A DNA stretch of 64,000 nucleotides, from IMG/VR virus record IMGVR_UViG_3300033984_000205, positions 30,106-94,105 of that record; one strand, given 5' to 3'. Within the stretch, counting starts at the first letter, position 1, and the number at the start of each line of letters is the position of its first letter. The translations under genes and the position numbers were made by a program. Below are positions 10,629 to 21,103 of the stretch, in pieces. The notes below the pieces were generated by a model. The model had not been told where the DNA came from. It made no database searches and saw only the letters and a program-made list of their open reading frames with translations. This DNA comes from a virus.

Positions 10629-13157
10629 TTATGTTGTTTGTGTAAGTTGACTCATCATTTTTTGTAATTCTTTTGCAGAAATTTTAATTGTTCCTCCTTT
10701 ACCATCAGGTATTTCTAATTGATTTTTAGTAGTTGCAACACTATTTTTATTAATCGTATTACCTTGACTATCAAGACCAAGATATTTTCCATAATCTTTC
10801 ATAAGATTTTCAATCATCTTATTTTGTTTCATAGCATTTAAGTCTTTACCTGTTTGTTGTAAAGCTAAAGACTGATCTTTAAGTCCCATTCCTTTAGCAG
10901 TATAGTAAGCATCTTTAGCAGCTTCATTAGCCATATTAGCTTGATATTGTCCTTGACCTTTTAATTGGTCTACACTTAAAGCAACATTACCTTTAGTCTT
11001 ATATATATCTGCAACTTGTCCTGCAGCTCCTGCACTAATATCCATAATGTTTTGTTGTAAAGCAGTGTCATATAACCAATCTAATCCTCTCATTTGATTA
11101 ACTCCTCTAGCAGCATTTCTAGCTGATTTTTTACTTCCTTGAGTATTAGTTGTTGCTTTTGTTATTGCTTGTGCTTTACTACCTTCAATAGAACTCATAG
11201 CTTTATCTAACTCTTTCTGAGTTTCTTTACCTGCATTTTTATAAACATTGGTGTGAGTTACATCAGTACTCCTAGATTCAGCAGCATTCTTAAGTCCTGC
11301 AGTTGCTCCAAGATAGTTTCCAAAGAGTCCAGCAAGATCACCTATACCTGGTATACCTCCTTGTTTACCTATTGCACCTAATCCTTTTTCAAGACCTCTA
11401 CTAAACATAGTTCCTTCAGGATTAACTTTAGTCATAGTTTCAGTCCCTTCAGGAACAAGGTTAGGTGTATAACCTATTGACTCTGGTATAGAATTTTTAA
11501 ACATCTCTGGATTAGATGTTTTAAAATCTTCTGCCCAATTAGAAAATATCCCTCCTGCAGTTCCATCTGGTGAAAAAGGATCTGCAGTTTTACCTACAGT
11601 ATTTTTCACTAATTGTTTTAAATTAGGTGCTTTCAAATCTATAGTAGAAGGTATATCTTGTCCTTGATTTTTAAAATAACCTTTAGGGATACCCACATCT
11701 TCTCCAGGAGTATAACCAACATAATCTTCTATCATATCAGTATAACCATTTAGATTTGCATCACCTTCTTGATATATCCAATCATTAGCAGGATTAGGAT
11801 CAGGGTCAGTAAGATAGTCAGTTCCATTAACATATTCAGTTACTCCCATAGCACCTGTACCACTACCATATCTCATAGAGTCTCCTACAGGATTACTTTG
11901 CAATCCTTCCATACTAGTACCAAATGCTTTTACCATAGTATCAGCCATAGCCTGCATATTGTTTACTTGCTCTTGAAACTGTAAATCAGATGCTTCTTCT
12001 TTTTGAATAGCCATCATCTTTCTTTGAGTAGCATTCTTAAGAGCAGCATCAATTAAAGGTTGAGAAGCAACTTTTTCAAGGTTAGCAATCTTTCTCTCTC
12101 TGGCTTCTTTTCTTTCAGCTAAAGTTTCTTTACCTACTTTAAGTCTATCAGAATATATCTTAGTTCCTTCTTCAACATCTTCTCCTACTTCTAATGGAAT
12201 ACCTCCTTGCTCATGACTAGGGCCTTCAAACTCTCCTGTTTCTCCTTGTGGAGTTTCATACATTTCTCCTCCTTCAACTTCAACATTAGACTTAACATTG
12301 TTCATACCATTAGCTGCTACAACTCCTGCACTATTACTTGCATCTATATCTGGAGTTGCACCTGGAGCTTTTTTGAAACTACCTGCTGCACTAATACCTT
12401 GTTGTAATAGTCCTCCAACTAATGAAACAATAGGGACTACAGAATTACTAGCTACTTGTTTATCAGTTTCTGCTAACATAATATTATAATCATTCAATAC
12501 TTCATTAGGAGTTTGAATATAATTATTAGGACCAACACCTTGAGTATTAGTGCCATTAGCATATTTTTTTCTAGGGTTCATTCTTTTTTTCATAATTCCT
12601 TCTTGGTTAGTTCCAAAAGCTAGTGCTTTAGGGTTATCAGTAATTTTTTCATCAACTTTATCTGTAACTTCTTCTTGAACTTTTTGACCTACACTTTCTT
12701 TTCCTAAATACTTTAAAAGCTGATTAAAAATAGGTTCTACAACAGCAGGAGCCTTCTCAAGAGCAAACCCCTTTTTTGCAGTTGCCCCTTTACCTTCAAA
12801 AGGAAAAAGAAGACTTAAAGCATCTATAGCATGATTTACAGTTTTTAATCCTTCTCTTTTTTTTAAATCTTTACTTTTATATTGATCTGCATTGTTTAAA
12901 TCCATATAAGTAGCAATGTCAGAAGCTAAATGAACAGGAGAACTTAAAACTTGTCTGATAGACCTAGTAAAAAAATTAGGGTCTTGCTCTTGATCTTTAG
13001 AAATCTTATCAAATTGTTTTTGTACAGGATTTCTTTTTTGAGCTATTCTCCAATCATTATACTTTACCCTAGAGTTATAATTTTCCTTACTCTCATTAGG
13101 TAATCTATTAGGATTTGTATCTAATTGTTGTGACCTTGATTTCTTAGGTTGTAACAT
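10629..13157 (-). CDS. Candidate internal virion protein, 842 aa, with 'SHEQGGIPLEVG' motif
   Basis: The N-terminus is basic and disordered-looking (MLQPKKSRSQQLDTNPNRLP). A short hydrophobic, glycine-rich segment (VVPIVSLVGGLLQQGISAAG) lies near residues 241-260, followed at about 310-360 by a conserved-looking block containing SHEQGGIPLEVGEDVEEGTK and then a charged helix (LAERKEARERKIANLEKV). The C-terminal half is rich in Asn, Gly and Ala. I recall SHExGGI-type blocks in uncharacterised structural or internal proteins of phages of Bacteroidota. The gene lies between the muzzle gene (28-base gap) and the 713-aa gene (2-base gap). No enzyme motif was seen. An internal or ejected virion protein is the best inference; a tail-tip protein is possible. 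Confidence 0.45.
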   Translation of the reverse strand: MLQPKKSRSQQLDTNPNRLPNESKENYNSRVKYNDWRIAQKRNPVQKQFDKISKDQEQDPNFFTRSIRQVLSSPVHLASDIATYMDLNNADQYKSKDLKKREGLKTVNHAIDALSLLFPFEGKGATAKKGFALEKAPAVVEPIFNQLLKYLGKESVGQKVQEEVTDKVDEKITDNPKALAFGTNQEGIMKKRMNPRKKYANGTNTQGVGPNNYIQTPNEVLNDYNIMLAETDKQVASNSVVPIVSLVGGLLQQGISAAGSFKKAPGATPDIDASNSAGVVAANGMNNVKSNVEVEGGEMYETPQGETGEFEGPSHEQGGIPLEVGEDVEEGTKIYSDRLKVGKETLAERKEARERKIANLEKVASQPLIDAALKNATQRKMMAIQKEEASDLQFQEQVNNMQAMADTMVKAFGTSMEGLQSNPVGDSMRYGSGTGAMGVTEYVNGTDYLTDPDPNPANDWIYQEGDANLNGYTDMIEDYVGYTPGEDVGIPKGYFKNQGQDIPSTIDLKAPNLKQLVKNTVGKTADPFSPDGTAGGIFSNWAEDFKTSNPEMFKNSIPESIGYTPNLVPEGTETMTKVNPEGTMFSRGLEKGLGAIGKQGGIPGIGDLAGLFGNYLGATAGLKNAAESRSTDVTHTNVYKNAGKETQKELDKAMSSIEGSKAQAITKATTNTQGSKKSARNAARGVNQMRGLDWLYDTALQQNIMDISAGAAGQVADIYKTKGNVALSVDQLKGQGQYQANMANEAAKDAYYTAKGMGLKDQSLALQQTGKDLNAMKQNKMIENLMKDYGKYLGLDSQGNTINKNSVATTKNQLEIPDGKGGTIKISAKELQKMMSQLTQTT

Positions 13158-13185
13158 CTTTCTTTAGTTTATTAAAGGTTAATCT

Positions 13186-16100
13186 TTATCTTTCTGATTC
13201 AGTTCTTTGAAGAGCTGAAAAATTAAAGATTAATCTTGTATCAGCAAAGTTATCAAATATCAGTCTTACAACCAAGAACTTATCTCTAAAACTTTCAAGT
13301 TGAGTCCAATCTTTATTAAAGTCAATAGCAGTAGGATTAACTATCTTATCTATATAGTAATTACTTTGAAGAGCAGAACCATTTTTTAAGAACATAGGGA
13401 CAGTATAATTGTCTCTTATATCTCTTAAATTATTCATAGTCCAATCTCTTTCATTTCTATCTATAGTAGCTTGAGTTAAGTTATTTGTTGTTTGTTGTAA
13501 CAAGTAATTTACATTACTATCTTGTTTAGGTACTAAGTTAAGAACACCACTAATCTGCTGAGTATTATACAAAAGTATCTTATTAAAAGTTACATACCTT
13601 TGATCTAAGTACTCTTCAGAAACAGTATCAAATTTCTTAGCTTCAGTTTGGAATAATAAACTATCCCACACTTTAGTTGTCATAGCACTTGGATTATCTA
13701 CATACTCTACAATAAAAGGATACCTTACATTATAGAAAGTCTGATAATGATTAGGCCTATTATGTTTAAACAAGTATCTAGAATTTTCATTCCAAGAATA
13801 AAACTTCTCTTGTACATGCATATAGAAACTAGGTATATAAGGATGCCAACTTACCCATTCTTTTTTCTTTAAAGAGTAAGACATAGTGTATCCATTATTT
13901 ACAATCTGAGGTACAAATGTTGCTCCTTGACCTTGTTCAACAACAGGTACTGGTTTTGTACTAATTATTTCTATATCAATAGGAGTTTTTATAGCAGCAA
14001 GAATAGTATTCATATCTAAAGCAAATTGACAAGGAGATATAATAAGATTACTTGCAGGACAATCTATAGTTAAAGGACTTCCTACATTACTTCTATCAGG
14101 TTTTATATACCAACCATACTGTTCTAACCCTGGTTTTCCATCTGGTCCTAGTAAAGTAGAATATGGATTGTTTAAGAGTTGACTTTTTACAGATTCCCAT
14201 TCAGCATTTGAAAAGTACCTGTTTCTAGGTATAGCATTAACTTCTGCTAAAGTATAATTTCTCCCTTTTATAGCTCCTAAAGCATGTAATATAAAAGGTT
14301 TTGACTCTGCTACTGTAGCTATAGGATAATTAATACCTATAAAAGTTTCAAAAGTAGAGTGAATTCCTCCTGTTTTTGTAAAATTAAAATAATTATTTAC
14401 ATACCCACCATAAGGTTGATTTGCAAAATTTAATGTTACATCATTACCAAAATTATGATAAATAGGGCGTGACTCATTAACAAATGAAATTAGTAATACA
14501 TTTTTTCTTCTCTCTATAGGAATTAAACTGGCAAGATTTAACCATCTTTCAGTCTCATCATAAAATTCTCTTAATTGTCCTATCCAACCTGAAGGTATTA
14601 AGTCATTTGTAATCCAAGAGTTTAAACTTTGTTGAATTTGACTTCTGTCATTATCATCAAAAGAACCTGTCTTATCATAATAAACCCAAAGGTCAAGATC
14701 ATTAGGTACAGTAGTAAATCCTTGAACAATAGTAGTAACTTCTTGATCAACAACTTTTTCAAATTGCATTTTACAATCTTTTACTCCTATATAGTTCCAA
14801 CCATCTTCAAGTCTATCTGCAATAATTTGAGCAGGGTTAATAAAGATTACAGAGTCATCTCCTTCAGTACATAATTGATGAGGTACAGAAGGAAGATTAA
14901 CAATTTGCTTATCTTTTTTTGTAATAATTAATCTTTCTTTATTGCTATCATAAGTAGAAAGAAAACCTGTTCCTATTGGATTTGAAGGGTTGTTTCTATA
15001 TGGATAAGGTACAAGATTAGTATTATAATATTGTTGATCTACTGAAAAGTCCATGTGAGTTTTAAAGTAGTTACTATTCCCATTATCACTTACAGGTTCT
15101 AATTGTTGACCATTAAATAGATACCATTTCTTTTCTTTCCAAGAAGGGAAAAATACTCCAAACTTAGTCTTAGTTCTTGCCCACTTATGAATATTTCCAG
15201 CAGAAGAATTTGCATCATCTACAATCTTTCTAGGAGGTACTGAGAAGTATTCTCCTGTACCAATAAAAGATATAATATCAGAAGTGATTCTTTCTTGGAA
15301 AGTCTGAGGACAATGCCATAACCCTTCTTCAGTGTGTATATACAAATTATTTTGTATTCTGAATATGTCTGTTATTCTTCCTGTTTCAGCTTCAAGGTCT
15401 TTATAATTATTAGGTAAAAAAGCTCTAAAATTATCTGTAAGTTCTTCTTGAAAGGCTTGTTCAGACCAATGAAATCTATGAGGAAAGGTTTCTACACAAT
15501 CTGAACAACAATCATATTCTAATCCTAAATGATTATATGCTTTTTGACGATTTCTTCTTTTATAGTCAGGGTTAAGTGCATATACTTCTGCACCTGCTAC
15601 TCCATAATAACCTCTTCCTCCTTTTCTATTAGCATCTAAATAAGTTAATTTCTTAACCATGTGAAAATCTAAAGCAGTTGTAGGTTCTATCTCTTCAGTT
15701 CTTACAGACCAAATATCAAAATACTCACGATTTCTTTCAACTACAGTAGAACCTGTTTCAATTAAACCTGGAGCATTTAAGAAGTCAGGAGTATTATCTG
15801 AAGCTCCATGTCTTAACCCTACATTAACTGCAGACTCAAACCATAAATTAGCACAATCTCCTAACCACTGAATTTCATCATCTGATGGATTTTTTTCAAA
15901 TCCTCTTTGATCTCCTGAAACTGGGTCTATATCATATTGTACATAATCATCTTTAATAGTATCTCTAAGTCCTTGATTATAAAGAACATTGTAAGCTTTA
16001 TTCCAAGCTTCTTGATTAAGTCCTGATATAGTTAAAGTAGTTGCTATACCTACTGCAGCTCCTGCTACTGCTAAACCTGCTGCTGCAACTATTAAAGGAG

Positions 16101-19047
16101 TACCTGCTCCAAGAGAAAATATAGTTAATACTACTGCACCAATTAATAATAGTCCAGCCCCAATAAATTTCCAAACAGAAGTTTTACCTGCTCTCTGTTT
16201 CATTCTAATGTCATGATAAATACTATTTACATATCTCATAGAACTTACATAAGTATCTCCATTCCAAATAGCAGTAGTCCCTGTATTTGTAAGATTATCA
16301 AATACTTCAGGATTTTTACTTTCTTTATAATATGGAGTTAACCTAAAATTAGAATAAGGTTCAAAGTTATCTCTATATAGATATACATAAGGAAGACTTG
16401 ATACAGTTTCAAAAGAATAGTTTTGAAGTAATTGTATAATACCTACTTTATTATCACATGCTAAGTTAAATACATCTACTCCTTTATTAGCACTGTCTTT
16501 AGTCAACTTATCCTCTAAAGCAGATAAATAATAAAGGTCTTTAATATTAGAAGGACTAAGAGTAAAAGAAGTAGAAGAAGCAAACTCAGTTATGTTATCT
16601 CTAGTTTTTATATGAAGACTTAGTCCATCATCATCACTTTCTCCTTTTTTATGTTTACCTGATACATATCCACTACCATCAACTATATCTCTAATTTTAG
16701 CCATACTTTTAATGACTTGAGTCTTATTAAATTGTCCTTGTTGAACAATTTTACTAAAAGTAGCATATTTTTTATCATTAAATTTATGTTCAGGATATAT
16801 TAATCCTAAAGTATCCTTTTTAATCTTAGAAGCTATTGTACCATATTGAGGAAATAAAAGTCCTTGTGCTACAAAATTCTTTTGTTGAGTTGTAGAAGTT
16901 AGTACAGCACTATCAATAACAGTTTTATCTGATTCTGTTCTTTCATTTCTTACTATGTAATATCCTGTAATTTTTAATCCATTAGTATCAATTAAAGAAG
17001 GTCTATAAATATTAGAGAAATTAAGACCAAAAACTTCAGTAGTATATAAAGGATCTGAATTTTCTCTTATTCCTACTCCTATAACAATAGTATAAGTAAC
17101 TTTTGTTACAGTAGAAGTTCCTGTATACTGATACATTCCTGAAGTAGGATTTAAAGTAGGGCCAGTTAGTACAACTGTATTAACATCAGAAGGAATAGGT
17201 GCAACTTGAGGATAAGTACCATATGCAAAGTTTTCTACAAGACTAGTTACAAGAGGAGCTGTATCACCATACAAGTTTCCTGAATTAGTAGTATAACTTA
17301 CATTTGCAGTAGTATTGTTTCCTACTTCAACAGCATAATCATAAGGATCTACTACACCAGTAAAAGTACTTTGTGTAGAATCTTCAGTATATTTTAAAGT
17401 AAAATCATAAGCTTCAAAAGTTACTGGATTTCCAAAATCAGCAAGAGTTGCTGTACAATTTTCAGGGTCAGAACATTCTGCAGGAACTTTGGCTCCTGTC
17501 CTTGTAGTAAGAACAGATATATTTTTTACAAAACTTGGTGCTTGATTATCAGGGACTTTAGTTATAAAAGGAATATTATGATCTGTTCTTAAAGGAAACC
17601 TATGATGTCTTATAGATCTACCATTTAAAGGGTCTCCTTTAGAGTCTGTCCCCCAATAATCTTCTACTCCACAAAGACTATTATCAGTGTAATTTGTCTC
17701 TTCACAACTGTTATTAGTATTACTCATAGGATAAATCTCATCACCTGTGGCAAACTTTAAATCTGAAGCATAGTTATTATTTTTTCCAGGGATATGAAAT
17801 ACAGGAGTTGTTGTATTGTCTTCAAAAATATAAACAATACCTAAAGAATATATTTCTCCTGGCATATATCCAAGGCCATTAAAATGAGCTGCAGGATCTT
17901 TAGCATTACTCTTATCAGGTTCAGAGACTATTACAGTTTTAGTAATTAAATCTGTATTGATTTTACTTGCATACTTTTGAAGTTTACAATAGTTTACTTG
18001 TTTACCTTCTACATCTCCAAGTATTAGTCTATTTTCAATCTGTTCTATACTTTGAGCTTTCTCAATAATATTATTAAACATTGTAATCTCTGCCTGAGTA
18101 CCTGTGCTTTCATAATTAGAACCTGTATAATAAAATACATTATTTCTTGTAGAAATTTCAGCAGTATATTTAGTATCACTAATTTCTCCATTACCTGCTG
18201 CAGCTTCAGTAACAGCTAATCTATAAAAAGGAAAAGTAGTATCTAAACTATTAATATCAAAAGTTATTTTGATAGCTTTATTACTAACTTCAAAGTTTAA
18301 ATAACTATCATTTCTTTCCATAGTAACTCCTCTCTTATCTCTATAAGATATAGTAGAAGGAGTGTTATAAATAGAAATAGTTTCAGTGCTTGTAACAAAC
18401 TCTGTAGGGTTAAAGTCTTCATCAAGATACTGAATAGAAAAGTTATAAGAACCTGGAGCCAAAGTCCCTGCTCCATCTACAACTGTAATATCATCTACAA
18501 TTGGAATCTTTTTGTAAGTCTTAAATAAGTTAAATTTAGAAATATCCCAATTCCCTGAAGGATCTTGAAACTCTTCTTCTTTATCAAAAATAAATATTCT
18601 AGGTTTTGGATCAACCCAATATATAACTCTTTCACATCCTCTTCTTAATCTAAAGGTTGCATCAATTTGTTGAGTAACCTTAAAACCTAATTTTTCTAAC
18701 TGGTCATGGTCACTTACAGCAACAGTAGAATTACATTCTTTATCAACAATAATTATAGCAGAGTCTCCATTAGAGTGGGCTAAGAATATTGCATTATTTT
18801 CTTCACCTATGTAACACTTACCTATAGGAATATATCCTGAAGGTAATAGTCCATCAACAGTTAAATCATAACACTCTTGGTTAGACTCTTCATTTGCAAT
18901 AAAACCATAATCTCCTTCTTTAGTTTCATTTACTCCTGTAAGAACAAATCTAGTTGTTCCTTCAGGTTGATTTACTAAAGAGGAATCTGTATTTAATCCT
19001 CCAGGAATGTTTACACTAACTCCTCCTTGTTGTTTTTCTTTAGCCAT
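13186..19047 (-). CDS. Tail muzzle / stabilisation-like protein, 1953 aa
   Basis: This very large protein starts MAKEKQQGGVSVNIPGGLNT. The GGLNTDSSLVNQPEGTTRFV segment at residues 15-34 and the stretch FRLRRGCERVIYWVDP near residue 135 resemble the opening of phage tail 'stabilisation' proteins of the P22 gp10/beta-propeller type. Most of the chain is beta-rich. Residues about 955-1007 form an unusual long hydrophobic Gly/Ala block containing two candidate membrane helices. A Cys cluster (DCCSDC) lies near residue 1175. In Crassvirales a protein of this size, following a ring protein and preceding the cargo genes, forms the muzzle at the tail tip. It starts 2 bases after the ring/adaptor gene stops. 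Confidence is good for the muzzle or stabilisation class and lower for details. Confidence 0.7.
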   Translation of the reverse strand: MAKEKQQGGVSVNIPGGLNTDSSLVNQPEGTTRFVLTGVNETKEGDYGFIANEESNQECYDLTVDGLLPSGYIPIGKCYIGEENNAIFLAHSNGDSAIIIVDKECNSTVAVSDHDQLEKLGFKVTQQIDATFRLRRGCERVIYWVDPKPRIFIFDKEEEFQDPSGNWDISKFNLFKTYKKIPIVDDITVVDGAGTLAPGSYNFSIQYLDEDFNPTEFVTSTETISIYNTPSTISYRDKRGVTMERNDSYLNFEVSNKAIKITFDINSLDTTFPFYRLAVTEAAAGNGEISDTKYTAEISTRNNVFYYTGSNYESTGTQAEITMFNNIIEKAQSIEQIENRLILGDVEGKQVNYCKLQKYASKINTDLITKTVIVSEPDKSNAKDPAAHFNGLGYMPGEIYSLGIVYIFEDNTTTPVFHIPGKNNNYASDLKFATGDEIYPMSNTNNSCEETNYTDNSLCGVEDYWGTDSKGDPLNGRSIRHHRFPLRTDHNIPFITKVPDNQAPSFVKNISVLTTRTGAKVPAECSDPENCTATLADFGNPVTFEAYDFTLKYTEDSTQSTFTGVVDPYDYAVEVGNNTTANVSYTTNSGNLYGDTAPLVTSLVENFAYGTYPQVAPIPSDVNTVVLTGPTLNPTSGMYQYTGTSTVTKVTYTIVIGVGIRENSDPLYTTEVFGLNFSNIYRPSLIDTNGLKITGYYIVRNERTESDKTVIDSAVLTSTTQQKNFVAQGLLFPQYGTIASKIKKDTLGLIYPEHKFNDKKYATFSKIVQQGQFNKTQVIKSMAKIRDIVDGSGYVSGKHKKGESDDDGLSLHIKTRDNITEFASSTSFTLSPSNIKDLYYLSALEDKLTKDSANKGVDVFNLACDNKVGIIQLLQNYSFETVSSLPYVYLYRDNFEPYSNFRLTPYYKESKNPEVFDNLTNTGTTAIWNGDTYVSSMRYVNSIYHDIRMKQRAGKTSVWKFIGAGLLLIGAVVLTIFSLGAGTPLIVAAAGLAVAGAAVGIATTLTISGLNQEAWNKAYNVLYNQGLRDTIKDDYVQYDIDPVSGDQRGFEKNPSDDEIQWLGDCANLWFESAVNVGLRHGASDNTPDFLNAPGLIETGSTVVERNREYFDIWSVRTEEIEPTTALDFHMVKKLTYLDANRKGGRGYYGVAGAEVYALNPDYKRRNRQKAYNHLGLEYDCCSDCVETFPHRFHWSEQAFQEELTDNFRAFLPNNYKDLEAETGRITDIFRIQNNLYIHTEEGLWHCPQTFQERITSDIISFIGTGEYFSVPPRKIVDDANSSAGNIHKWARTKTKFGVFFPSWKEKKWYLFNGQQLEPVSDNGNSNYFKTHMDFSVDQQYYNTNLVPYPYRNNPSNPIGTGFLSTYDSNKERLIITKKDKQIVNLPSVPHQLCTEGDDSVIFINPAQIIADRLEDGWNYIGVKDCKMQFEKVVDQEVTTIVQGFTTVPNDLDLWVYYDKTGSFDDNDRSQIQQSLNSWITNDLIPSGWIGQLREFYDETERWLNLASLIPIERRKNVLLISFVNESRPIYHNFGNDVTLNFANQPYGGYVNNYFNFTKTGGIHSTFETFIGINYPIATVAESKPFILHALGAIKGRNYTLAEVNAIPRNRYFSNAEWESVKSQLLNNPYSTLLGPDGKPGLEQYGWYIKPDRSNVGSPLTIDCPASNLIISPCQFALDMNTILAAIKTPIDIEIISTKPVPVVEQGQGATFVPQIVNNGYTMSYSLKKKEWVSWHPYIPSFYMHVQEKFYSWNENSRYLFKHNRPNHYQTFYNVRYPFIVEYVDNPSAMTTKVWDSLLFQTEAKKFDTVSEEYLDQRYVTFNKILLYNTQQISGVLNLVPKQDSNVNYLLQQTTNNLTQATIDRNERDWTMNNLRDIRDNYTVPMFLKNGSALQSNYYIDKIVNPTAIDFNKDWTQLESFRDKFLVVRLIFDNFADTRLIFNFSALQRTESER

Positions 19048-19049
19048 AA

Positions 19050-20066
19050 TTATCTCATATAAGATGAGTTACCTGATGTATATCTATATTTGTTTGTAAA
19101 GTTAGGATCATTAAAGATTCTATCTTCTGCTTGTCCAAGTTTTCCAAAGAAACCATAGTATCTTTTTCTTCTTGGTAATAAGTAGTTACTACCTTCCATA
19201 AGGTCTTCATACTCATCAGTTCCCCAAGGCATCTTGGCTTTGTTCTTAAATTGCTTAATGTATTTTAACCACCTTGCTTCAGCTACTTGAGCTATTTGCA
19301 TAGCCCCTTCTCTGTGATTCCAAGCTTCTCTTTCTTTAGTTTTCCAACCTAAGTAATAAGTAATAGCAGCCTTAGCAGATTCATCATCAGGAATCATAGG
19401 ATAACCTGTTTCTTGATCTACTCTTTGTCTTAAGTAAGCTACTGCTACATATCCTTCTTTAAAACTAAATCTAAGTTGGTCTCCAACAATAGTATATTCA
19501 TCTGAAAGACTTGAAGTATTCTCATTATACAATCCTGCATTACATTCTGTCTGACAAACTAGACTATTAAAGAAACTATGATTAGCTAATCTAACAGGAG
19601 TAAATTTAGTTCTGTAAGCTTTAGAATGAACCCAACCTAAGTATTCATATTGTAAATCAAAATAAGGTCTGTAATAACCTATTTCTTGATCTCCAATTAA
19701 TTCTCCTTGGCAATCTACAGCAACTAAATCATCTGTCCAGCCACCACAACAAGAATCTGGAGAACTAATAGGTACTAACTCTTCAGCAATAACTTGTGGT
19801 GTACAAGATACAACATCAGTAGGAGACCAAGCATTATTCTTGGCAACCTGAATAATATAATGTAATCCATTAGGTAAAGCTGCTTGATAATTTCTAACTT
19901 CAAGAAAGGCAATACCTTCTTCAGAAGCAGAAGCCATTTGCATAAATCCTAGTGCCTCTCCTATCCATTCTATAGCCTCATCTTCATTAAGTTCAACCCC
20001 TCTGAAGTCTCTCATATACTTAGATAGTATAGTGTCTACTGTAACATATTGAAATCTATCTTGCAT
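19050..20066 (-). CDS. Neck/tail ring or tail-adaptor protein, 338 aa
   Basis: The protein starts MQDRFQYVTVDTILSKYMRD. Its opening helical domain has an ELNEDEAIEWIGEALGFM segment, followed by a beta-rich middle and a C-terminal helical, basic part (KYIKQFKNKAKMPWGTDEY). This layout, helical bundle plus beta sandwich plus helical tail, fits the connector or tail-tubular family (P22 gp4-like, T7 gp11-like) that forms rings below the portal. A Cys pair (SCCGGW) and other cysteines lie near residues 115-130. It immediately precedes the muzzle gene in the transcript, as in other crAss-like phages. The ring or adaptor role is inferred from order and fold-like pattern; no single motif is diagnostic. 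Confidence 0.55.
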   Translation of the reverse strand: MQDRFQYVTVDTILSKYMRDFRGVELNEDEAIEWIGEALGFMQMASASEEGIAFLEVRNYQAALPNGLHYIIQVAKNNAWSPTDVVSCTPQVIAEELVPISSPDSCCGGWTDDLVAVDCQGELIGDQEIGYYRPYFDLQYEYLGWVHSKAYRTKFTPVRLANHSFFNSLVCQTECNAGLYNENTSSLSDEYTIVGDQLRFSFKEGYVAVAYLRQRVDQETGYPMIPDDESAKAAITYYLGWKTKEREAWNHREGAMQIAQVAEARWLKYIKQFKNKAKMPWGTDEYEDLMEGSNYLLPRRKRYYGFFGKLGQAEDRIFNDPNFTNKYRYTSGNSSYMR

Positions 20067-20080
20067 AATCTTTTATTTAT

Positions 20081-21097
20081 TTAAGGTACACAAATATAAG
20101 TACCATTTATATATATTTTACTATTAGTAGTAAATATAACTGGAGTTCCTTGAATTAGTAAACTTTCAATTAAAGGTTTGGGAGTTGCTGTAGTTTCTTT
20201 TAACCAATGCAAATCTAACACTAAAGAATTAGGCAAATGATCAGCAACCATTTGTATATGTCCATTTAATTCATCAGGAGGTAAGGCTGTATTAACCCAA
20301 GACCATGCAGAAAAATGATTTGCTGCTGTAGGTATAGGTAAAAATGGAAGTTCTGTTTTAAACTGTCCTGTCCCAAAATTAGTAACAGTAGACAAATCTA
20401 TAACAATATTAAATGAAACCATTTGTCCAAACCTTACATAATAAGAATTATAGGTAGGATATGTTCCATTACTTCCTGTAAAAGTTAAACCTGTTGCTTG
20501 AAATACAGGAGACCAACTAGTAGTAACTGGTCCAATAGTAGAAGCATCTGCCCAAGTTGTATTATAATTAGAACCATTAACTTTTACTAAGACTTGTCCA
20601 GCAGTTCCTCCTATAGCAACTCCTGGTCCAACTGCTCCTTGTATTCCTTGGTCACCTTTGTCACCAGTATTTCCTGTGTCTCCTTTTATTCCCTGAATAC
20701 CTTGTTGACCTTGTATCCCCTGTATTCCTTGAATTCCTTGTATTCCTTGCAATCCTTGAGGTCCTTGTAGATCTCCTACATCATCCCAAGTATTAGTTAT
20801 TGTATGCCATACATATAAAGAGCCATCAGAAATAAGTAACCAAGCTTCTCCAGGATTTCCAGGAGCACTTCCAGCTCCAACTTGAAATGCTGCAAGATCA
20901 GGGTAAGAACCAAGCACTGTTAAAGCTGCTCCTACTTCTCCTTGAATCCCTTGTGTACCCTGAATTCCCTGAGTTCCCTGAGGACCTTGGATTCCTTGTG
21001 GTCCTGGAGTAGTCTCTACTTCAGCCACCTTGTGATAAAGATCAACAATTCTTTGTTCAGCTTTACTTATTCTTGGTAATATCTGTCTTTCTTGCAT
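20081..21097 (-). CDS. Collagen-like tail fibre protein, 338 aa
   Basis: The N-terminus is a short heptad coiled coil (ILPRISKAEQRIVDLYHKVA). It is followed by two blocks of Gly-X-Y collagen-like repeats of the GIQGPQGTQGIQG type, near residues 30-55 and 110-155, separated by a small domain containing AWLLISDGSLYVWHTITNTW. The latter is typical of carbohydrate- or surface-binding spacers in fibres. The C-terminal 150 residues form a beta-rich tip with a final TYICVP. Gly-Ile-Gln triplets form trimeric fibre shafts in many phages. The N-terminal coil resembles those of the genes at 24316-26910 and 26922-27725, suggesting a common docking mode. It is the last fibre gene before the ring and muzzle genes. 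Confidence 0.75.
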   Translation of the reverse strand: MQERQILPRISKAEQRIVDLYHKVAEVETTPGPQGIQGPQGTQGIQGTQGIQGEVGAALTVLGSYPDLAAFQVGAGSAPGNPGEAWLLISDGSLYVWHTITNTWDDVGDLQGPQGLQGIQGIQGIQGIQGQQGIQGIKGDTGNTGDKGDQGIQGAVGPGVAIGGTAGQVLVKVNGSNYNTTWADASTIGPVTTSWSPVFQATGLTFTGSNGTYPTYNSYYVRFGQMVSFNIVIDLSTVTNFGTGQFKTELPFLPIPTAANHFSAWSWVNTALPPDELNGHIQMVADHLPNSLVLDLHWLKETTATPKPLIESLLIQGTPVIFTTNSKIYINGTYICVP

Positions 21098-21103
21098 GGT
21101 TTA

